From Hirsutella rhossiliensis (taxonomy: Eukaryota > Ascomycota > Sordariomycetes > Hypocreales > Ophiocordycipitaceae), in contig NW_025408676.1 of NCBI RefSeq assembly GCF_020360975.1, positions 1,488,001 to 1,552,000 on the forward strand: 64,000 nt of DNA, written 5' to 3'. Positions 34,609 to 43,805 of this stretch are shown one piece after another (position 1 is the first letter of the stretch; each line of letters opens with the position of its first letter). The notes under the pieces are model-generated. The model was given only the letters and a program-made list of their open reading frames with translations, was not told the origin of the DNA and did not search any database. Position numbers and translations under genes: made by a program.

Positions 34609-35286
34609 ATGTCTAGTCGTATACTAAAAAATCGTTCCTAAAAAGCCTCCGAGCGCGCTACTCTTACCGAATACATCGACTTAAGTAGAGATCCTACTGA
34701 TATACCGTGCACTCGATATTTTAAGGCGAAGAAGACGAATTATTAGATAGCCGAAAATTCTTCGCGCTATAATAATTATATTGCTAGTAGTCGTCCCTAT
34801 TTTAATAGTATTTTAGTAGCCTCTTCTTATAGGTATCTTCTAATTCTTTCTATGCGTAGTAGCTAACGTATTTCTTTTAGTAACTAAATTATTAGTAGAG
34901 TAGCGTAGGCTATATTCTAAAGAGGAGGAAGCTAGGGAAGCCTTATTAGAGCTTTAGGTATAACTTACGAACCTTTAGTTATAAATATCTATCGCTATTA
35001 ATCGTTTAGCTTATATCTAGAAGATTCGGAATCGTGCGAAGGAAAAGAGTTCTAAGTTATTTCGTTATAGTATCTAAAAAGTAGATACTAAGGATAGCGT
35101 TTTACCTACGCTCGATGCGTATAAGTATTAGGTAGTAAATAACTTATAATCGTTAGGCGTTCTTAACGAAGCAAATTAGTCCTTATTCGGTATTAGCGAG
35201 GAGTTTACGGATCTTAGTCCTTTAATCCCTCTTAAACCTTCTAGTAAAATTATCGAAGTAGAGAGCTATAATAGGTTAAGTGCTTA
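34609..35286 (+). pseudogene. Cys-rich ORF antisense to the Gypsy 3' region
   Basis: On the strand opposite to gag-pol, an ATG at 34609 opens a frame that reads M-S-S-R, then A-S-E-R-A-T-L-T-E-Y-I-D-L. A cysteine cluster follows whose Cys are partly Tyr now: C-T-R-Y-F-K-A-K-K, with later Tyr at the positions expected for Cys. It continues to V-A-S-S near 34810. The second half, about 34895-35280, is in another frame: E-E-E-A-R-E-A-L, K-D-S-V-L-P-T-L-D-A and N-N-L-Q-S-L-G-V. Only Gln/Trp-type stops interrupt it. It ends tail-to-tail with the chromodomain. I recall similar uncharacterised ORFs in fungal genomes, but no function. The frame change may be an indel or a short intron (GTATCT…GCTAAC…TTTTAG lies at 34819-34866, though its splice does not by itself restore the frame). 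Confidence 0.65.
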
Positions 35287-35400
35287 AGTAGTTCCTAGGT
35301 ATTTTCCTTTAGTCTATATCCCTTCTACTTAATAAGGTATTCTTATTACTAACCTTATTTTCTTATATCTAGTATTTATTCTACTTTATATTCTTAATCG
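35270..35400 (-). pseudogene. Chromodomain at the Gypsy#1 Pol C-terminus
   Basis: The minus strand reads Y-K-V-E-Q-I-L-D-I-R-K, then Y-L-I-K followed by a TAG where Trp is expected, then K-G-Y, and E-N-T, another TAG at a Trp position, E-L-L-K-H-L-T. This is the chromodomain pattern (hydrophobic-V-E-x-I-L, W-K-G-Y, N-T-W-E-P) that defines chromoviruses. It is thought to guide integration to methylated-H3K9 chromatin. The same domain is at 56363-56485 on the plus strand. Confidence 0.85.
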
Positions 35401-35692
35401 TTATTAACTTCGATTTTTTCCTATAGTTTAGCGTTTCGTAGTACTAGTTCTAATAATAAGATATAAAATATCGGGTATATCTATATTATCGTTAGTAGCG
35501 AAAGTTCGTAGTTAACTTTTAAAATAGTTTTTTTAACCTTAAACGGTCTAAGTTTCTTAAAATCTAATTTATTACTTAGTTGTTTTATTTTAATATTTCG
35601 TCGTATAAGGTAGACTATATCTCCCTCTTAAAAGATTAGTCCCTATAATCTTTTCTAGTTATAGTAAGTAGATATTCGTTCTCTAATAAATT

Positions 35693-36261
35693 TCTAAAGG
35701 TATATAAGTAAAAGCGGAATTTTTAGGAAATCAAGGAATCACGTAAGACTACGTAATAGAGGGGAAGAAGGAGTATAAGGTAGGATTTTCAACAGAATTT
35801 ATTAGTAGTGTATTAGTGTATAGAAGAGGTGTTTAAGTTAATGATTCTCTGTCTATCTACCAGCGGACATGCTGTCTTATATAGACAATTGTAGCTGAAC
35901 GGAAGAACCTTTCGGGACTAGATTTAGGCTGCCGTATAGCCCTAAGACTAAGGAATTCCGTGATACCTCGAGTGAATCTGGAAGTGTCTTGGTTCCACTG
36001 ATATTCGTGTTTAAAGGAGGTTGGTCGTGCCGGTATTCTTAAGAGGTCTTAGCTAGCATTCTAAGCTAGCTCTGTTCCTTCGATTCCCGATTATACGATA
36101 ACCGGCAACCCGTTTAATGCATAATAACATACAAAATAACGAGCGATTCTTGCTCTATAAGATAAGATTTTGTCTATAATTAATATACTACTTATTGGCT
36201 TATATAATCGGGAGAGTATATTATAGCTACTTTATTTATAGTAGGAACACCGTTCCTTATA
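35693..36261 (-). repeat. Copia-A#2 3' LTR (left)
   Basis: This 569-bp LTR begins TCTAAAGGTATA and ends CCGTTCCTTATA on the plus strand. Compared with the right LTR I see only a handful of transitions. It is much richer in CA and TG than any neighbouring sequence. The reverse complement of the polypurine tract (GCCTCCCTTA) follows at 36262. Confidence 0.94.
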
Positions 36262-36639
36262 GCCTCCCTTAAAGAGTAGATTTATATACTCTTTACTAAT
36301 TTATTTATAGTAGTATATATATAGGGTAAAACCCTAATTTAGGAAAACCATTCTTATACCTTAATAGGATATATAAAAACCTATTCTTTCTTAGGAAAAA
36401 AATCCTTAGGTATATACTAATAGAAAAACCTATAGTAGGAAAAATCTATAGTTATAATAATTATTTATAGGATAACCTTATATAAGGTAAACCCTATTAT
36501 TGCTAGGAAAATCTTAATAGATAAAAACCTAGTAAATATTTCTCTAGGAAACCTAAAAGGAAAACCTAGTAGGGAAAGATATAGAAAGCATAAGAAATAT
36601 CTAAAACCCTTTTAATTGCTTAGGAACTTATATTAAGGA

Positions 36640-37120
36640 TAGACCGTCTCTAAATTTATAGAGTAATTTAGGTCTTAATTCCTTCGTAAAAATATCAGCT
36701 ATAATATCTTCTAATTTAATATAAAAAACTCTAATTTCCCCTTCTCTTATACTAGTTCTAGTATAGTAATAGGCTAATCTTATATGCTTAGACCTTTTAT
36801 AAAATTCCGGATTTTTAGCTAATTTAATAGCAGTAGTATTATCCGTTAAAATAGGAGGTATAGTATTAGGAATCTTAATAGATAGATCCTTAGTAATATT
36901 TTTAAAAAGTATATTTAAATAAATAGCTTCTTTATTTGCCTCCCTAAGGCCAATATACTCTGCTTCGTAGGTAGAAAGGGCAACGGCTTTCTGCTTAGAG
37001 TAAGCCTAGCTTATTATATTATTATATATATAAAATAGTAACCGGAAAAGGATTTTCCGTCCGTTAAATCCGACGCCTAGCTAGAGTCAGTAAAACCCTT
37101 TATATATAGATAGGTAAAAG
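36640..37120 (-). pseudogene. Copia-A#2 RNase H remnant
   Basis: Reverse-complement counterpart of 14320-14820. The minus strand shows the same acidic segments, including K-Q-K-A-V-A-L-S-T-Y-E-A-E-Y around 36955-36995, where the Glu and Ala that are changed in copy #1 appear preserved (GCAGAG). Stops remain at Gln/Trp positions. Confidence 0.82.
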
Positions 37121-38130
37121 GATATTACAATTATATTTAATCTTTAGGCTAGGAATTTATTTAAATATTTCTAAATTATATTTAAAGCCTTAAAATACGT
37201 CTAGTCGGGCTTAGCCGCGAATCTAGCGCAGGAAATTACAGAATATAAGATATCTAGCCTAGTAAATAAGGCTAAGTATAATAGAGATCCTATTTCTTTC
37301 TAAAATTGCAATATATCTTCCTTAGAAGGTAATTCCTTTGCTTTTATGCTTAAAGCCTACTATAGCGGGTAAATTCAAGTTCCTAAACCTTCTTTATTAA
37401 ATTCCTTAATTTATTTAAGGTATAATTTTCTTAGGATATATATAGCTCTTTATTTTCTCGGTTTATTATAATATTTAGACCTAAGAAGTCTTTTATATCT
37501 CCTAAGATAGTAAAATCTAGGAATTTAGATAATTCTTTAAATAATCTTTCTTTATTATAGATTTAGAGGGCCCTACTATAAGAAAGTCGTCGACGTAAAT
37601 TGCTAAGGCTATACTATAGTCCTTATTTATAAATACTCCTTTATCTATTAAAAGAGGAAGAAATCCGAGATTATTTAGTATAATTTTTAAATGATTATAC
37701 TAGAGCTTAGGACTTTATTTTAGGCTATATAATGCTTTCTTTAGCTTTGCTTTAATTTAACCGGTTTTATATAGGTCTAGGAATTTAGTTAATTTAATTC
37801 CTTTAGCTCTATAAGCTAATCTATGTTTTAAATAATATTCTTTAAGAGCGTATTCTTCGTAGCCTATAAGAAGATCGATATATACTTCGCTACCTATATC
37901 GGTATATACGAATGCATTTATTATATCTATTTGCAAAGCTTCGAATTCGTAGATAATAGCTAAAATAAGTAGAATTCTAATAGATTCGGGTCTAGCTATA
38001 GTCGAGAAGGTATCTAGGAAATCTAAGCTATAGATCTGCTTAAATCCCTGTATTACGAAACGGGCTTTATATTTTATTATATTATTTTGACTATCCTTCT
38101 TAATAGTATAGACCTAGCGGCCTCCTATAG
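37120..38130 (-). pseudogene. Copia-A#2 reverse transcriptase remnant
   Basis: Counterpart of 13290-14230 on the minus strand. The active-site box Y-V-D-D-F is intact at 37583-37597. The palm segments I-D-I-I-N-A-F-V-Y and L-K-K-A-L-Y are at about 37905-37930 and 37730-37745. Stops at Gln codons interrupt the frame. Confidence 0.87.
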
Positions 38131-38639
38131 CCTCCCTATCCCTAGGGAGGTAGGAAAATTCCTAAGTTTTATATTTAATTAGCTAGATAATCTCCTTAAT
38201 TATAGCATCTTTCTAAAATGCTATTTTAGGGCTATTTATTGCCTATTTATAGGTCTTTGGAATTTTTAGATCCTGATTTTCTATACTAGCTAGAATTAAC
38301 TCTATAAAATCGCAGTTTAGAAATAAATTAACGTTAGGGTATTCGATATAGTTAGAATCGAACCCTTCTAGCTTTAGGTAATTCTACTACTATTTTACTA
38401 GTAGTAGGAATAGGATCGTTATTTAGAGACTCTTCTTCTATAGAGGGCGAGGGACTTTTATCTCTAGGTTCTCTAGTAGCTTCCTCTATAGGGATATAGC
38501 TTTCTAGCTTATCTTTATTCGGAATAGAATTAAAATCAAAGGTATTATTACTACTAGAGATTTCTAGATTTTTTATAAATTTATTTTCTAGTATAGTAAT
38601 ATCTCTAGAGATAGTAATCTTTCTCTTAGAAAAATCCTA

Positions 38640-39500
38640 GATTTTATATGCATTTTCTAAATAGCCTACTATTATTCCTTAAAAGCTCTATTATCTAGCT
38701 TATCTTTAGGGTCTTTATTCTTATAATATATAAGGCTTCCGAAGGTCTTAATTTTATTTAAGGTCTCGAAGGGTAGTATTATATTATCCCTCTTTTCTAT
38801 AGGACTTTTAAATCCTATCGTAGAATGCGTAATCTATTATATAAATAGGTAGCTGTTAAAACAGCTTCTCCTATAGATATTTAGGAAGCCTAGCAGTAAA
38901 TAAAAGAGCTCGTACTTTTTCTAATATAGTACGATTTATTCTTTCTATTCTACCGTTAGATTCCGGCGTCCTAGGAGGACTAGAATTAAAGGTAATTCCT
39001 TCTTTTCGCAATAGAGCTTTATTTTATATATAAATTCTTTAGCATTATTAGAAAATGCTTCTCTAATCTTAGTATTTTTAGGGTTATTTTCTACCCTATT
39101 TTTAAATTCTAGGAACCTATCTAAAGCTTCCCTTTCTTGAAGGTATATTTCTAGATATCGGGTTCCTACGTCTAGGAAAGAAATATAATAGTGATATTTA
39201 TTATAGGTAGGCACTTTAATTAGCCCTAAATATCTAATACTATTTTTCTAAATAGAATAAGACTTATACGAGGTTGTTTATTAACCCTATTCGTTGCTTT
39301 AGCTCTAATATATATTTCACTGCCTTATTTTATTTTCCTCTTCTAGAGGCATTTTTATATCCTTATTATATCTTTTAATATTTCTAAAATAGCCCTACTA
39401 TTTATATGCCCTAAGCGTAAGTGCTAAGTATAAAAATCTATATCCTTTGCTTTTAAAGACGTAATAAGGATCGATTGGCTTTCTAATAAAGGTTCTATAG
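38640..39500 (-). pseudogene. Copia-A#2 integrase remnant
   Basis: A stop-free 89-codon minus frame at 38945-39214 contains F-L-D-V-G-T-R-Y, with the first catalytic Asp kept, and S-N-N-A-K-E-F at the second. The third acidic segment follows near 38880-38960 after a frame change in the short loop before it. The pre-integrase zinc finger segment (L-R-L-G-H-I) is at about 39400-39420. Confidence 0.86.
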
Positions 39501-39740
39501 GAATATAATATAATTTATTTCTAAGAAATCCTTTAGTAAGGACCTTAGCCTTATTATCTAATAAAAGGACTTTATTTCCTCCTATTAAGGCATAGGTATT
39601 ATTAAAATAAGATTAGGATAGTATATTTACCCTTAATTCGGGTATATAAAAGTAGTCTCGAAGGATATACCTTTTTCTACTATACGGGAACTTAAATACT
39701 AAGTCCCCCTTTCCTTTTACTAATATAAAGGAAGCTTTTC

Positions 39741-40007
39741 CTAGCAAACTTTAGACTTAATTTCTTTATAGTTAATAAGGAAATTCTTATTAGATACTAT
39801 ATGCCTAGTAGCTCCGGTATTATATATAAAATTAAAGATCCTTTTATTCTTATAACTAGGAAATCCTCCTTCTCTTACCTTTAAGACTAATTCCTTTATT
39901 CTAGGAATTAAGGCTTTTAGAGGTCCTAAAAGAGAGTCTTTATTAGCTTCTGCTATAAGGGTAATTATAGAGGTTAAAATTACCTCTAAATCCTTAGACG
40001 TATGCAT
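39741..40007 (-). pseudogene. Copia-A#2 protease region
   Basis: An open minus frame of 88 codons that ends in Y-N-T-G-A-T-R-H-I-V-S-N-K-N, the D-T-G-A active site of the Copia protease with Asp changed to Asn and the following His conserved. The preceding residues are the gag-protease linker. The ATG of this frame is internal to the polyprotein and not a real start. Confidence 0.82.
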
Positions 40008-41000
40008 AGGGGTCGGGGCCCTAGAGAGGTCTATAAGGTCGATATCTAGGTCTATATTTTCTTCTTACGAAGCTATATTTAAGACCTTATTACTATCTTC
40101 CGAATCGGACTCTAGCTCGGTAATTCGAGCCTTCCTTCTTTTATTAGTAGTAGAAATGCTACTAGAAGGGGATTTCTTCCTAGAAGAAAAAGAAGAAGAA
40201 GATTTTCTCTTCTTAGAAATTCGAGTCCTATCGCCCTTTTTTCCTTTATTTAATACCTAATAAGCGGGAGCCTTATTCGGGTGTAATTTATAGTAATTTG
40301 CTATAAAATGCCCTGGTTTTTTACATTCCTTATAATAAGGAGTATCCGTAGAATTTCTATAGGATTTCTAAGGCTTCCTTCGTATTAGGAAGGCTTTCTC
40401 CGAAGATTCGTCTATATCCTCTATTCTTCTAGCTTCGTCTAAAAGACTAGCTATAAGGGTTTCGAGGGTAAACGCCGTAGAATTATGCCTAAGGCTCTAC
40501 GTAATATTTATAATATAGCTTCTAAATTCCTTATTAAGGCAATTAAGAATCTATACTATAAGAATAACTTCTAGAATTTCTATATTACGGGATTTTAAAT
40601 CCTCGTAGATTTCCTTTACCTTATAAAGGTATTTCTCTAAATTAGAGTCCGAGGGACTAAGATTAAAGAGCTGCTTAATAAGTAGATAATTCGACGAAAA
40701 GTTCGACGGATTATATAGCTTTTTAAGCTCATCCCACGCTTCTTTAGCATTTTTTAGATGCCGAATTTGTATTAAGGGACTATCTTCGACTCGAAGGAAT
40801 ATTATAAATAAAGCCTCCGTAGTCTATATATAATTTGCTTGCTCTAGAGCAGCAATAAGCTTTTCTTTTATAAGGATAGCTTCTATCCTCGTAGTCTATA
40901 AGGTATAATTTAAATTTCCCTTAAGTCTAGTAAATTCGTATTCTTTCTATCTACCTATTTTATATAAATTCGGTATTATTTCGTTTATAGGGATCGAGAA
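40008..41000 (-). pseudogene. Copia-A#2 gag remnant
   Basis: Counterpart of 10400-11450. It includes the TCT-type Ser run (about 40183-40203 as AGA/GAA on the plus strand) and the zinc knuckle at about 40290-40345. In the knuckle C-x2-C is preserved better than in copy #1 (the plus strand keeps ACATTC and TTATAA there). The frame has fewer stops than in Copia-A#1 but is still broken. Confidence 0.75.
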
Positions 41001-41147
41001 GTCTAGACGGGAGTTTAAGAGCGTAGGAAGGTAAAAGAAGTCGGGGGGAATTTCGAAAGGAATTTTAATTGAATATTTCGACGAGGAATTTCAAAGGTAT
41101 AAGTAGTTGATTTCCCGGCTTAAAAGGAGCAAGCCGGGCTTATAACC

Positions 41148-41716
41148 TCTAAAGGTATATAAGTAAAAGCGGAATTTTTAGGAAATCAAGGAATCACGTA
41201 AGACTACGTAATAGAGGGGAAGAAGGAGTATAAGGTAGGATTTTCAACAGAATTTATTAGTAGTGTATTAGTGTGTAGAAGAGGTGTTTAAGTTAATGAT
41301 TCTCTGTCTATCTACTAGCGGACATGCTGTCTTATAAAGACAATTGTAGCTAAACGGAAGAACCTTTCGGGACTAGATTTAAGCTGCCGTATAGCCCTGA
41401 GACTAAGGAATTCCGTGATACCTCGAGTGAATCTAGAAGTGTCTTGGTTCCACTGATATTCGTGTTTAAAGGAGGTTGGTCGTGCCGGTGTTCTTAAGAG
41501 GTCTTAGCTAGCATTCTAAGCTAGCTCTGTTCCTTCGATTCCCGATTGTACGATAACCGGCAACCTATTTAATGCATAATAACATGCAAAATAACGAGCG
41601 ATTCTTGCTCTATAAGATGAGATTTTGTCTATAATTAATATACTACTTATTAGCTTATATAATCGGGAGAGTATATTATAGCTGCTTTATTTATAGTAGG
41701 AACACCGTTCCTTATA
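41148..41716 (-). repeat. Copia-A#2 5' LTR (right)
   Basis: This is the upstream LTR of the minus-strand element, 569 bp. The primer-binding site (GCCGGGCTTATAACC on the plus strand, 41133-41147) lies directly inside it. Like its partner it is little touched by RIP. Confidence 0.94.
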
Positions 41717-41721
41717 AAATT

Positions 41722-42163
41722 AAAGTTCTTATTATATTTCTTTATATAGTTTCCGTAGCTAATCTACTTATAGTATCGCTTATTCCGCTTATAGTCCTTA
41801 TCGAGTAACCTTAAATGCTTCTAGGTTATATCCGTAATTAGTATATACTAGTAAGAGCTTAGTTATTTCTATAACTAAGCTATTATAAGCTAGTTACGCT
41901 ATTAGTAGCTATTTAACCTAATCGTTTTATTCGTAGCTAATATAGTATTGTAAATATTATTTAAGCGTTTAGTTAAGTCGTTCTATTTATCTATCTATTT
42001 ATAGGTAATAAGCTATACTAAGCTTATATTTCGTTCTTAATTATACTATAAGAGCTTACTAAAATTTAGCTATAAATATACTTCCTCTATTAAAGATAAT
42101 CTCGTTTAGTAGTCCGTAATTACTAATAATTATTTATAGGAATATATATACTAGCTCTTTTAT
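41722..42163 (-). mobile_element. Gypsy#1 integrase, middle segment
   Basis: The part of Gypsy#1 pol between the Copia-A#2 and LINE-A#4 insertions. It is collinear, on the opposite strand, with 55994-56050 at its left end. It corresponds to the integrase core and its C-terminal side. The TA content is extreme and only short motifs can be read. Confidence 0.75.
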
Positions 42164-42173
42164 ATTACTTACT

Positions 42174-43805
42174 TTTTTTTTTTTTTATATTATTACTCGT
42201 ATATAGCCTCTAGGGCTATAGCGAGGCTAATAAGGGCCTAGGCCCCTATTAGTAGCCCTAGCTAGCTATAAAGCCCGGGGGCTTATAACTAATTAGGGAA
42301 AGGGTAGCTATAAAGGCAGAGATAAAGGAAAGGTTAATCTAGTTCCTCTTACGCGGTGTTTTTCCCCCCTAAGGGCCCTAGGGCCCCTAGGTTACTCTTT
42401 TTTAAGCTACTTAGCCGTTCCTATCTCTATTTTAGCTAAGAAGGTTAGAAGGGCTTCCCTTCCTTCCTTAGTGCTATAGAGAAAAGGTAAGCTAAGGGCC
42501 TCCTTCCGTCCCTTTAAGGCCCGGTATAGGACCTCTCTTTCCCTCCTATAGTTCGGGCACCTTAGGATAAGGTGCCTAGCTATATGCCTTCCTTAGCCGT
42601 AGCGGTAGTCGTCTCGGCCTACCTTATTAACCCTCTTTAAGAAGGATAATAGGAAGCTAGCCCTAAGGAGAAGTTAGTAGTAGGCCGAAAGGGTCGGCCT
42701 AGGCCTTCTTATAAGGTCCTTTTCCGGGCTAAAGGCTAGGTAGGGGGTCTTTCGAATAGACGTATAGTGCTTGCCTAAGCCTTTAGCCTTAGGGCCTTTA
42801 GCTGCCTCGGTAGCTTAGAGGCCCTTTTAATAGTCCTTAGTAGCTTATTAGACCTTTCTTTATAGGTAGCTAATAGAGACTATAGGGGTCCCTTACGTAG
42901 GGGCCCCTAGGCCTCTCTTAGCTAGCTAGTTAGCTAGCTCGTTACCAAAGATCCCTAGGTAGCTAGGGCACTAGTATAGCCGTATATTATAGAAGGCCTC
43001 TAGGTTTATTAAGAGCCTTCTAATACGTATAGCTAGGTCCGAGTAGCTTTTAGCCTTTTATATAGCGGCTTAGCTATCTATAAAGATATAAGCCTTTATA
43101 GGGTGGTTAAACGGGCTAGACCTTAGAGGCCGAGGCCTCTTAGCTAGGTCCTCTAGGACCCTTAGTATCGCGAATAGCTCTACGTCGGCTACTTCGATAA
43201 AGGGCCCTAGGTTCTCGTAGTACGCCTTACTAGGCCTATTTTCTAGGCCTATCTTATAGAAGGAGTAGGCGTTAGTCTCTATAGGGGACCCCTTAGGGCA
43301 CCCCTTAGAGCCGTCGGTATAAAAGACTAAGGGCCGTAGCCCGAAGTCTTCTAGGCTAGCTAGGTTAGCTAAGAGGCGTTAGTGCTGCTTCTTAGCTAGG
43401 GGCTTAGGGGCCTTTATTATCGTAATAGAGGCCTTAGGCTCTAGAGCCTATAAGGGCTCCTAGCTAGCTTTCCTTCTTTCTAAGCTATAGTTAGGCCTTA
43501 TAATAGCTACTAGGCCTTTAAGGAGGCGGAAGAGTTACGTATAGGGCCTAATATAGCTTAGGGCTCCTAGGTCGGAGCCTAAGTCGGCGAGGTTATCCTA
43601 TACGGCTAGGTTATAAGCCTGCCTTATAGGGTAATTCGGTAAGAGGTATAGGGTTCGAAGGGCATAGGAGAGGCATGCCTTTTTAAACCGTACCTCTAGT
43701 AGTAGGAGGGCTACTTCGGCTTCTAGGGCCCTAATAAGGGATCCTTTAAAGGCCCCTAGGACTTTTAGAAGGGCCTAGTTCTAAAGCCTTTAAAAAGGCT
43801 TTATT
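42174..43805 (-). mobile_element. LINE-A#4, 5'-truncated
   Basis: A 1.6-kb LINE-A piece on the minus strand with poly(A) (T's at 42174-42186), the 3' palindrome near 42226, RNase H and the end of the RT. The flanks show a likely duplication: ATTACTTACT at 42164-42173 and ATTTACTTACTT at 43806-43817, differing by one base. It is inserted in Gypsy#1 pol. The coding frame is broken by stops. Confidence 0.88.

Larger units (their letters stand above)
34467..35692 (-). mobile_element. Gypsy#1, 3' end: integrase C-terminus, chromodomain, 3' region
   Basis: On the minus strand the integrase C-terminal domain lies at about 35500-35690, with G-D-I-V-Y-L-I-R-R-N-I-K and L-D-F-K-K-L-R-P-F-K. The 3' region runs from the chromodomain to the LTR. 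It ends at the Copia-A#2 insertion, whose duplication AAATT is at 35688-35692, and resumes at 41717. The collinear copy at 55994-57142 confirms the junction. Confidence 0.88.
35693..41716 (-). mobile_element. Copia-A#2 LTR retrotransposon, full length
   Basis: A complete 6024-bp element on the minus strand flanked by the perfect duplication AAATT (35688-35692 and 41717-41721). It is inserted in the integrase of Gypsy#1; the empty site can be read at about 56035-56055. Both LTRs are 569 bp (35693-36261 and 41148-41716) and nearly identical. Its interior is RIP-mutated, with stops at Gln/Trp positions, but the LTRs keep many CA and TG. It is probably younger than Copia-A#1. Confidence 0.95.
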
